Shown: positions 1 to 18,700 of the stretch, piece after piece | Layout of the letters: each line of letters begins with the position of its first letter | Numbering within the stretch: position 1 is the stretch's first letter | Assembly: GCF_037975245.1 (NCBI RefSeq) | Contig: NC_092575.1 | Span: forward strand, 2,237,001-2,301,000 | Direction: 5' to 3' | Origin: Apostichopus japonicus | Lineage: Eukaryota > Echinodermata > Holothuroidea > Aspidochirotida > Stichopodidae | DNA length: 64,000 nucleotides | Position numbers and translations under genes: made by a program | The notes under the pieces: model-generated | The model's database searches: none | What the model was told of the DNA's origin: nothing | Seen by the model: the letters and a program-made list of their open reading frames with translations, nothing else

Positions 1-528
1 GTATAATATGTACCGCATATACAGTGAACAATACAATTGCAAGTTAGAGAATTCAACTTCACCAGCATGCCTGAAATATGCGGGCATCATGACTTAGCTT
101 TATAAGTGTGTAATGCTGGTAACTCCGGTTATTGAAGATAAAGCAAATTCTTAATCTTTTCTTTTGCATATTCAATATTGTCAGCGAAGCCATTCTTCAA
201 CAAGTGTCCTAGGCAATTGAGAAGTAGTTATTGTATTCCTATAGTTTCTATTGTTTTTTATCAAACATGTAAGTACCGTTTCATTTGTTCTTGCACAATT
301 TTATCGTTTGTAAAAATATATTGCATAGTGTCATCATTTTATGTAGAAATTGGGTGGAAAATGGGATTATGTTAGCAGAATTATGTGATAAAGGTATTAT
401 ATTGTCATTATCTCATAGGTTATTTTATTGTGGAAAAATGATTTTGACTATCGTTACAATGTATATTAAAACTTTGGTTTTACTGGATTTATATTTTAAC
501 TTTTGAGTTGTAACCTATATGTTAAGCT
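1..528. other. AT-rich flank upstream of SLC35G, no gene seen
   Basis: I see no coding exon, repeat array or RNA gene in this stretch. It is AT-rich single-copy-looking DNA. A 5' non-coding exon of the SLC35G gene must lie somewhere upstream of 988, because the coding exon begins at a splice acceptor, but I could not place it. Confidence 0.4.
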
Positions 529-735
529 TTAAAGGGTGTGAAGACTCGCGCACAAAGAAATGTCTCATGCCGGTAATCTGACCTAGTTTCGATTGAGGTG
601 TAACAGAAGTGTTAGACACCACCATCGATCCCAGAAAATACACACACAGCTTGCTACATTCGCTAATTAGACACTAGTGTACAGTCAATACATGCAGATA
701 CGGTCAATACCCACAACACAGTGTACATATCAGGC
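529..735 (-). mobile_element. Truncated TTAA-flanked MITE (copy 1)
   Basis: This copy starts with TTAA followed by AGGGTGTGAAGACTCG and matches the complete copies at 35080-35443 and 59168-59543 over about 200 bp. The match stops near 735, so the other terminal repeat and its TTAA are missing. It lies in the same orientation as the 59168 copy. TTAA target sites are typical of piggyBac-type elements, but the family is inferred from the target site only. Confidence 0.75.
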
Positions 736-993
736 ATGGGGGTTAGGGGAGGGTTCAATAGCTCCGCCTATCTCCAGCCGACAATAATCCAATCTGACCT
801 CACGATCAATTGTTAGAGGATAACAAAATGTTTCAAATAGAATGATTTGGAAAGAGAAACGTCTGGTGAGAGTGTCATTCGTTACATGAAATAATGTTGA
901 ATAGCACGATGACATAGCGAATGCATCCTCTGGTCACCATGGTGATTTTTTATTTTATTTCTAATTTTTTTTATCTCCTCTGTGCAGTTTAAC

Positions 994-2007
994 ATGGCGA
1001 CCTCTGATCCTCTTCTACCAAAGAACGAAGAAACAAGTGAAAATTCTTCCGAGGATGACGATGAAAGAGATGAAGAGAAATGGAGGATGATAAAAGGATG
1101 TTCTCTGTCTCTCATTGGCGCCATCTGCTTCGCAGCGAGAAATTTCATCACGAGTGTACAAACGAAAGACATCGATCCAACCTTTGTGACATTCCTAGAG
1201 CGCGCATGGTGTATCCCTTTCGGGGCTGTATACTGTACATTACGCGGATGTTCCGTCAAGCTGGATAAGGTATTGACTCTTTCACTAATCGCTGGCGGAC
1301 TTCTCACGGGTATCTTGATCCTTCTTCTTATCTGGGCCTTCAGTCTCATTGCGGTCGGTGACGCCGTGGCTGCAGGTAGCATTGTTCCAGCATCTACGGG
1401 CGTGTTAGCCTGGTGCCTCATCGGTGAACGATTCACGTGCAAAGATGTTATATTCTCCTGTATAGGAATAGCGGGTGTAGTCTTCATATCCAAACCGGCT
1501 ATTTTCTTAGAATTAACCGATGAAAATATTCCCAAAGGACCACTTCTCGTCGGGACTGCCGTAGCGGCCTCTACATCTGTCATAAGGTCCGTCACCCAAA
1601 TTATGTATCGTTATGTAGGACGGTACGACGTGGATCCAAGTGTATCTGTTATGTTCGTGTCCGTCTTTTCAACAGTCCCCTCCATCGTCGCGTGTAGTGT
1701 ATTTGCCACGTGGAGTCTCCCCGACCGGAGGACATTCATGGTATCCATTTTGGCAGCAAGCCAAGGCCTTTCGGGAGCTCTTCTTTCGGCAGAGGCATTA
1801 CGTCGAATCAAAACGATGCATCACTCATTAATTCAGTTAAGCGTACCTATATTCACCTACAGCTTAGACATTATTTTACAAGGGACAGTACCGGATTGGC
1901 AGAGTGTCCTCGGTTGCGCCCTAATTATCACATCGAGTCTGGCAATTATAGGTGAACCTAAAGATGACAACGCCAAAAGCGACTCTAGCAAGTCTACTGG
2001 AAAGTGA
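994..2007 (+). CDS. SLC35G-like: SLC35G-type drug/metabolite transporter (EamA fold)
   Basis: This predicted 337-aa multi-pass membrane protein has an acidic N-terminal tail (residues about 10-30, rich in E/D/S) followed by about ten hydrophobic spans arranged as two EamA/DMT halves. The segment from CFAARNFITSVQ to TFLERAW, with the later GDAVAAGSIVPASTGVLAW, resembles the SLC35G (TMEM20/AMAC) group. The start is taken at ATG 994. It sits six bases after a clear acceptor (a T/C-rich tract ending in GCAG at 984-987), so a non-coding 5' exon lies upstream and the coding sequence is in one exon. SLC35G proteins are predicted transporters in internal or plasma membranes; the human SLC35G1 relative has been linked to ER calcium handling, and the substrate here is unknown. 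An intronless coding region is common in this group. The family call is firm; the exact paralogue is not. Confidence 0.88.
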   Translation: MATSDPLLPKNEETSENSSEDDDERDEEKWRMIKGCSLSLIGAICFAARNFITSVQTKDIDPTFVTFLERAWCIPFGAVYCTLRGCSVKLDKVLTLSLIAGGLLTGILILLLIWAFSLIAVGDAVAAGSIVPASTGVLAWCLIGERFTCKDVIFSCIGIAGVVFISKPAIFLELTDENIPKGPLLVGTAVAASTSVIRSVTQIMYRYVGRYDVDPSVSVMFVSVFSTVPSIVACSVFATWSLPDRRTFMVSILAASQGLSGALLSAEALRRIKTMHHSLIQLSVPIFTYSLDIILQGTVPDWQSVLGCALIITSSLAIIGEPKDDNAKSDSSKSTGK

Positions 2008-3895
2008 TGATTTAATGCACTCTTAAGTGGAGTGGCGCTGCCGATAGTAACATGCTTACACACTGACATTCGTAATTAGTGCCAGAATATATACAAACGT
2101 ACGTTTTTGTGTTCCCCAGTACTATACACAATTGTTGACAACCTCCGATGTATACCTTACTTACTATACTCCTGGTACTGTCTTTCTGACGACATTCGTA
2201 AAAGTAAAGTAACTTGAAACGTTTCGGTTTGTTTCTTTGAGTTTTTCTGTATTTAGATAGATCATTCATTTTTCTGTATTTAGATAGATCATTCATTCAT
2301 TAGTTTGCTATGGAAGGAGAGCCGAAAACGTTAAAGATTCCTTTTCTCTTTCCATACGAATATACCGTTTGAAATGTCTCACAATTCTGTGTATTTATTT
2401 ATTCTTCTTTTTTTTGAGACTTTCTTACAATCTGGAAAAATAATTGGGCTGCAGTTTCACAAGTTATTTTAGGAAGCGATATAGTAGAAACAATAACGTA
2501 GGAATCTAATGAATCTACTATCATAATTTCAAAGTCAAATGTACAATGTATGTATGAAGACGTACAAACGATCTAGCTTTTTGCCATACCACGGAAAGCG
2601 CCCTTGTTTTTTTCAAGGCTTCAATGCTTAAACACGCGGCGATACACTGTATCAGCAGTCTTCCTAGTTCAATTCTATGGGTACACATCATATTATGAAA
2701 TAGTAAATTTGACTTGATCTGGACTATAATATTTCTTGTTTAGCGCCATCATTTTTCTGATTTTATAACTTCCACAGTGTATACTTTTGATTTTTCAAGT
2801 TTGCCTGATTAGTATATTACCCTGAGCCGTCTGTCTATATACGGCTCCGATATATAACTATATTCAGTAGCTTTTATATGCGTGTGTATATGTATTATTA
2901 ACGTAGAGTAAAGAAACACAATGTAGGGCCTACTTAAAATCAATCTCTAATGTATGTATGTATGTATGTATATGTGATCTTCCCGCAAGCAGGAACTCGC
3001 GAAAGAAGCCATGGAGGCTTGTAGACTCGCAATGAGGCTTGTAGACTCGCAACTTGTAGACTCGTAGACTCGTAATGCAATACTAACAAACAATGTCGTT
3101 AAAATGAGCAAAAAATGTAATCAAAAGATAACCGTCAAAAACGCGGTTGGATCGATTTGCTAACAAAGTCACCAAATGTCTCAATCCCATCAATAAATCA
3201 TGATTTTTCCTGAATTTTTACCTATTTGAGCAGCGATTCTTTTCTTATCATCAAAATCATAAAATTGCGCCAAAAGGTCTATAACCCTTTATAGGTCGCT
3301 GGACATCCACACATTGCACGATACCACACGATTCCCATGAAAGGGAGGGACAAAAAGTACAATCTTTAGGCGTTAAATGGTGCATATTTAAGCTATAAGT
3401 CATATCTTTATGGATAGCTCCACACGCAAATTGTTTGTGTTTACAAAATACTTTTTATGAGGCTCAAGAAAAACGAGAGGAGGTGTACCCCGTAAAAGTG
3501 ATCTAATCATTTCTGGCTTGCTGCCAAAAATCTCCCAATGGAACCATTTGCCGTAGACTGACGAAGAGAGTGGGGAATGATTCCCCTGCCTCTTCACCAC
3601 TACCCCCCCCCCCCTCTATAGGCACGCCACTGTGTGTCAAGTCGCGTGTTGTTTTAATCTTGTCATTCACTGTTTGAGAACAAGACTATGCTATAAGGTC
3701 CGAGTAAAAAATGCATGTTAGCATTACACTGACCTTAAGTCATTTAGTATATATAGAAAACATTAAGTATACTATAGGCGATAACAGGACGTTCGAAAAA
3801 TAAAAACCAGAATCCGCCAAAGAAAAGAAAGAAAAGCAAGTTATGATAATCATAAGTCAACTCTTGTGACGTCATATTTATTGAACGACCTTGAT
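2008..3895. other. SLC35G 3' flank/UTR to METTL27 3' end
   Basis: No coding exon is visible. A 27-bp unit containing TATTTAGATAGATCATTCA is duplicated in tandem at about 2243-2297. A (TATG)n run lies at 2950-2972, and short tandem copies of a CTTGTAGACTCG-like unit lie at 3016-3076. A sequence related to the gagccgtatatagag hairpin in the hAT-like elements occurs near 2824-2850. An AATAAA at 3192-3197 could end a 1.2-kb SLC35G 3' UTR, but this is only a candidate. Confidence 0.4.
3192..3197 (+). terminator. Candidate poly(A) signal for SLC35G
   Basis: An AATAAA hexamer lies about 1.19 kb after the SLC35G stop codon, on the same strand. No other gene on the plus strand lies between them. Position and motif are the only support. 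Confidence 0.25.

Positions 3896-3912
<17 letters not shown>
3877..3912 (-). repeat. 18-bp tandem duplication spanning the METTL27 stop codon and AATAAA
   Basis: An 18-bp unit (plus strand TTTATTGAACGACCTTGA) occurs twice in perfect tandem at 3877-3894 and 3895-3912. On the coding strand each unit reads the final codons IKVVQ followed by TAA. Each TAA is embedded in an AATAAA hexamer (minus 3900-3895 and 3882-3877). The duplicated second stop and signal follow in frame. Confidence 0.85.
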
Positions 3913-12409
<8,497 letters not shown>

Positions 12410-12741
12410 CGTTTCACAGTTCCGTACAGGTACCTATCAATACTATGGATCTGGTCCCAAAGAGTGCAACACTATGAATTTACCAGCTGAATATATATAT
12501 GTACAGCATATATCACAGTTCGATATTCCCACGAGGACACATAATTGTTTTCCCTATCTTTTTGCTTATGTTCTCTCAGCCCTCATACTTTTCATAAGTT
12601 CACAGACCAAGGAAAGTTTACTACACTTTTATGGGAAACAGCGCGTGGTTGGTGTCATGCACTGTAGTCTTGCCTCGGGGTTGGCATGGTGACAATTGCC
12701 ATCAACTATGAAATCACTGAATTGCATGAAGATGTGTTCGT

Positions 12742-12774
12742 CCATGGAGCTATAATCTGTTTATAGCTCCATGG
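12742..12774. repeat. Perfect 14-bp inverted repeat with 5-nt loop
   Basis: CCATGGAGCTATAA and its exact reverse complement are separated by TCTGT. The hairpin lies about 330 bp upstream of the METTL27 start codon. A similar hairpin that also opens with TCCATGGA occurs at 23445-23481. Confidence 0.9.
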
Positions 12775-12974
12775 TTAGTCACATCTGCATCTGAGAATAT
12801 CGGCTTCACTAAATCTTTGAATATGCTGGTATATTGACTTGCGCTGTGTATCAAATTAAGCGGTAACCTGTATAGTCATGCATTTCCACCATATACTTAG
12901 AAAGGAACCTAATACTTGGAGTGAAAATGTCTTTAAAATGGTTAAGGAAAAGTACGTGCGTTAGTTTGCGAGGG

Positions 12975-13038
12975 TGTATATATAAATATATATATATTTA
13001 GGCGTTGTCACGATTTTCATTTATATATATATATATAC

Positions 13039-13096
<58 letters not shown>

Positions 13097-13110
13097 GTAT
13101 GTATATATAT
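12975..13110. repeat. (TA)n array bounded by ATTTTCATTTATA inverted copies
   Basis: Interrupted TA arrays are flanked by CGATTTTCATTTATATA on the left (about 13011) and its reverse complement TATATAAATGAAAATCG on the right (about 13105-13121). The same flank recurs at 14083-14099. The arrangement looks like SINE tails placed tail to tail. Confidence 0.7.
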
Positions 13111-13222
13111 AAATGAAAATCGTTATGAGTTGGAAAATCAGGAACAGTGAAAAAACTTCCAGCCTCCACCGGGATTCGAACCCGGGCGCGGACACCCTAA
13201 CCAACTAGGCCATGGACGCTGA
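13105..13222 (-). mobile_element. tRNA-derived SINE with (TA)n tail
   Basis: On the minus strand the head carries an A-box (TGGCCTAGTTGG, plus 13212-13201) and a B-box (GGTTCGAATCC, plus 13182-13172). The interval between the boxes is too short for a full anticodon arm, so this is not a working tRNA gene. The body continues into AACTCATAACGATTTTCATT and a TA-rich tail. Confidence 0.7.
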
Positions 13223-13462
13223 TTGTATGTCCAGAGGTTCTAAACCGGTAAGGAAGGTCGTAATTCCACTGTAGGCGTTTGTCACCTGTATCGAACAATA
13301 CTAGTTCTGTTTTTGGTGACATGTAGTTTGCCTTACTCTAGAGGTCAAACATGATGCTAACCAACTCGAAAATCATTTGTGATTCCTAAAGCCGGATCTC
13401 GAAAGAGATACTTTGAACAGACTCTATGTTAATGAAATGGAGGTAAACGGCAAAGGCAAATA

Positions 13463-13627
<165 letters not shown>

Positions 13628-13734
13628 TTACCACTTTGTTCAATAAACCAAAACAATATTATTATAGCAATGAACCGTCTGTGTCGCAGTTAATTATTTG
13701 TTATAGGACCTTTCTTTCCCTGCCTTTCCATAAC

Positions 13735-14014
13735 TTCCCATGAAAACAACTTTAGCTGAAGAGTGCAGCTGAGCGAAACGAACAAGCAGACTATTTATTA
13801 ATTTATAATTTTCATAACGGCCTATATATATATTTCTTTTCATGGAATATATGGCTTTCTTCTTGTGCATTAATCTGTGGCTTGTTTAACACGAACAATA
13901 CATCTGTGCAATAACACTTACTATACCGCCGATTTACAATATATTAGCTAAAGAATGCACCTCACCGAAACGAGCAAGCAAACAATTAAAAAAAAGAAAT
14001 CCTTTTCATTACGG

Positions 14015-14091
<77 letters not shown>

Positions 14092-14107
14092 GAAAATCGT
14101 AAATAAA

Positions 14108-14163
<56 letters not shown>

Positions 14164-14262
14164 GCTATAGAAGATAAGGCTTTCTTGTTGTGCATTGATC
14201 TGTGGCTTGTTAAACACGCACTTTACAGCTGTACTATACCACTTCAAGTTGCAGTGTGTGTA
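13735..14262. repeat. Tandem units with GAGTGCAGCTGAGCGAAACG-like core and TA arrays
   Basis: Two copies of a segment (GAAGAGTGCAGCTGAGCGAA near 13757 and AAGAATGCACCTCACCGAAA near 13951) are each followed by a CATTACGGCC(T/A)ATATA tract. A second shared block (GGCTTTCTTCTTGTGCATTA near 13853 and GGCTTTCTTGTTGTGCATTG near 14178) follows each. These describe a degenerate tandem duplication with TA arrays at 14019-14088 and 14108-14160. Confidence 0.65.
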
Positions 14263-14414
14263 CCATTGTACTTGCTCATTTTGTTTGCGTGTTATGAAGA
14301 ATACACTAGTTATGCACTAATTTGTTCTTTGTTTTGTGAACCCCCTAATAGCTACAATTTGATTATATAGTTGGGACTTATCATCGCAAAAGAGTGTCCT
14401 TGGGAACTTTCAAG

Positions 14415-15505
14415 ATGGGCCGCAAGGGACATCACTTTACCGCTATTTTCATAGGCCTGATTTGTTTGTCGGGTAAGTTCAGCTGATGTATATTTATGAA
14501 TTAGTAATAACTCCTTGGTTTCATTTATCAATATGTTACTACCAATTTAGTTCCAATTTCACTCAGTTTGAAGGAATGTTGAAAGAAAAAGCAATATTTA
14601 CGAATTGATACCAAGAGGTGTAGAAATTGGATTAGTGATATGTCTTTTGTGATTCAACGAAAATGTCGGATTTCTTTTGGAATCTCTTTTCTCTACCACT
14701 TGCTGAATTGTATCGAAGGAACCCGATGAATTAATGTGATCCACAGGTTACACGATATGCAAGTATAAATTGTATACCGTGACATCTATAGTAGAACCAC
14801 CTCTCCTTTGCCTGCCCCCATTACAAAGTAATGGCCTAATCCAGGGATGGACCACCAATTAAGGATTGGAATGCTCCCATTGGGGGAGGGGGGGGGGATC
14901 GGGTGAGTTTAATTCTGACATGATTGGCTCGATTTCATTTCTATCCAATCATGTCTTTGTTTACAAGTTTATTTGTTTTTTTTTGTTATACTGATTATTA
15001 TTATTATTATTGAAATACTAACATGAAACGCATCTACATGCTAAATTTTAATATTCTCGTCAACATGAAATGGCCTGGCAGAATTCCTTTTTCGATATTA
15101 TGTTGTTTCTTTCTTTCCTTCCTTCCTTCCTTTCTGTGCACCTTCACAAATGTTTTCTTCAGATTCGTGGGGATAGATATAGATGGAGGGAGGGGGGGGG
15201 GGGGAGTATTTGTCATCGGGTTAGTGTTATTTGGATAGCCTCCTATTACAATTTATCCGGCAATGGGTTTAGTTTGCATAGGCATAGCGTATAATAAGTG
15301 AACTGCTTGAATTTCACTTGTTGTGTAATGGTAGTATTCGACTACTGTACTTCCTTATGATTAGCTATGAATGGCTTTATTCCACTTACTTCCTTGTGAA
15401 CGTCCTCGTATAGGTTAACATGGCATCGCAATATGACGCCGTCGGTTCACTGGTTATGGGATCTTGTACCCGGTGATGCAATAGTTAATTTGACCCTGGA
15501 AGTTG

Positions 15506-15597
<92 letters not shown>

Positions 15598-15610
15598 ATA
15601 TATATATATG

Positions 15611-15675
<65 letters not shown>

Positions 15676-15680
15676 AAATG

Positions 15681-15723
<43 letters not shown>

Positions 15724-18700
15724 AAATGTATATGTATATATAAATATATATATATAAATGATATATATATATATATATATATCATTTATATATATATTTA
15801 TGTGTAAATGTATATGTATATATAAATAAATAAAGCAAAAACGAAATTTTGAGACCGTACAACAGATCACTTTTAATTAGCATTGCATTATTCAACTAAT
15901 ATCACCTGGTTCAAGGATTGCCTATTTGGCAGGGAAAGTGACGTTGCAGGTGTTGTTTTGCTTGGACTGCTTTGTATTGATATTTTTGTTTTGTAGATTG
16001 ATTTGTATTTTTAGATTGTTTTGATCATTTTGCTGACTCACTTAAATTATCTTCATGCCGTATTGCTCTAAACCTGGAAGCACGCAGCCCAACTGAACGC
16101 GACCCGAGTCAACTCAAACATCGTAATATGGAGAGTCGTATATAGGTAGTCGGGCAGTATATACATTGTGTGCTGACGAATATATTCGATGATCGATCAA
16201 GAAGATGATGCCAGTTTCGTCCGCTGCAGTCCGATAATCCTGACATACAATTTTAACTAATGTATAGTAATATATAATCACAAAAAGAGTACGAGTCAGT
16301 TATGACTTTGCTATATATTGTTCGATGTTTTTCTTTATATATTAAATATCATGTCTCTATGAATATCTCTTTTTGCTTCCAATTATGAATATTCAGTACT
16401 TATCGACACAATCGAAGGTATGAGCAAAAGCAAAGACTCCGACACAGGATCTGGGTCTGACTCAAGAAGCGGAAGTCGGGGCTCAGGTAGTAAAGACGAA
16501 ACCGGAAACTCTGGCAGTCAGCCGTCAGATGAAAGTGATCAAGGGAGCCAGAGCTCTGATGAGGATGGAACCAAAGAAAGCGGAACTCGTGATGGAGGGA
16601 GCACGAGCTCTGATGAGGATGGAACCAAAGAAAGCGGAACTCGTGATGGAGGGAGCACGAGCTCTGATGAGGATGGAACCAAAGAAAGCGGAACTCGTGA
16701 TGGAGGGAGCACGAGCTCTGATGAGGATGGAACCAAAGAAAGCGGAACTCGTGATGGAGGGAGCACGAGCTCTGTGGAGGATGAAACCGATAAAAGCGGA
16801 AGCTCCGAGAGAGAAAGCCAGAGCACATCGAGTAAAGAAAGCGTAACTATGCCTAGTAGTGAAACAGAAAGCCAGAGCACAACGAGTAAAGAAAGCGTAA
16901 CTATGCCTAGAAGTGAACCCAAAGATTCAGAGGATGACGAAAGTAGCGACTCTGGTCAAGATAGTCAGAGGTCCGATGACAGTAGCGACAGCAAAATGTC
17001 AGATGGTGAGAGCCGAAGCACTGGGGTAAGAAGTGAAGATAGTGATAGCAGCGAAGAAGTGTTGGTAGTCTCCACACAGTCTGCTACAGTGAATCTTACT
17101 ACTGGCCTTCCTAGTGCCACAGGTGAGCCATCATCATACGTACTTACTTCATCATTGCTGGAACGCATGTAAAAAACAAAACAACAAGGTTAACATTCAT
17201 GTTTAGAACTTGACGTAAAGTTTGTGGAGTAAGTAAGATGATCAGACTGGTGGCGCTATTGCCTTGAAACAATTAGAGGTTCTCCTTTATAAAGGAACTC
17301 TAGAAATACTCAGAATCGTTAGTGCTTCCGATGAAACTACCATTATAAGGGCGCCGGTCGATCATTACCGCAAACAAAGTTACCATCAAAAACATGAAAT
17401 AAATTTGCTAATTTAAACACTGTTTAGCCAAAAGGGAACATGTATAACTAGTTATAACTTGTATTTGTAACAGTAAATGTGTTCCTTGTTTTTTTTTTTG
17501 TTTTTTTTAAGATATCTTTGATTATTGGTAATGGCCTCCCATAACTATGTTCCTTTTGCAAACCAAAAGGAAATTGTTGCCTTCGGTGTTTCAACCTAGC
17601 GCCACCTTCAGCATCTCTGCGCTACACCGATTCTGGTATAGGCTAATCCGCCAATATAGATGGTGATTTTATAATGCCATGGCGCTATTCTTCCTTGAAA
17701 AGCAATTTTAATCCTAAAACCAGTTGCTTTATAATGTGAACTATGATTTTGTATGAAAGCGATGTGGTTTTGAAATAATACAAAGGCTTAAGTTGCCTAC
17801 ATTCCAAATTTTATCCAAACTTCATTTGATGTCCTGATGTCAAATAAGAATTGCTATATTGTTCAAAATCCTTCATTTAATTTATTTTTCATTTTTATAT
17901 TTTGGAATTAAATGAAATTTAAAAGAAATGAAAATTGAACAACGTTATACTGTTTCCATCATGTTAATTACTCAATTAACATATATAACAGAAGATGTTT
18001 AATTCGACGAGCAGTGTATTAAATGCGATTTCGTATTTTGTTAACAGACCTGACAACTTTCGCGGAACCGTGTCCAGCTGAGAATGTTACCATCAGTGGC
18101 ATAGATCTGACCTTTGAGATGACCGAAGCAGGCACAATGGCTAATTCTACTCAGTTTTGTCCGAATGGAACCTCAAACTGTGAGACATCATTCAACACAT
18201 TTTCGATTTTCTATATGCAATTTTACACTACATGAATGTTGGTTTTTAATGTAACAGTTTAGGTCACGGTGGCGTATCTTTTTTATCATTCTGACCACGT
18301 GGCATGACATCTCTGAAATGGTCGGAATTTCATCAAATTCCTTCCTACTGAGTAAAAATTACATAAAATTCCATCATCTTGTTACCGTAGCTACAAAGCA
18401 CACTTTAAATATTCTTCTTCAGCACTATATATATATTTCACATTATGAAACAAAATCTACTACGTAAGAAAATTCACCATGGAAACTTCTTTATCACATT
18501 TTGTTTTGTTCGTATCCGGATAATGTCCGACGCCAATGTGTCCAGCGGATAATTCAGGTTTTCTACGTGTTAATGCAAATAATTAATACAGCCTTTATAT
18601 CAGACCTAAATCAGTTGGCACTCTGAAGAAACTATACAAGACTGCGTTGTACTATCTCGACTACCTCCCACCTACCCCCCCCCCCCCCACCCGCCAACTC

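Noticed and set aside
882..1595. 237-residue frame antisense to SLC35G
   Set aside because: It is a shadow of the real transporter exon, with no domain and opposite strand to a well-supported family.
13161..13220. Functional tRNA gene on the minus strand
   Set aside because: A-box and B-box are good, but the interval lacks room for a normal anticodon arm and the sequence continues into a SINE body and TA tail.
16400..16922. Antisense frames rich in [13 protein letters not shown] and [18 protein letters not shown]
   Set aside because: They mirror the 54-bp repeats of the GPCR exon. The plus frame continues in phase from a signal-peptide exon into a GAIN/GPS receptor.
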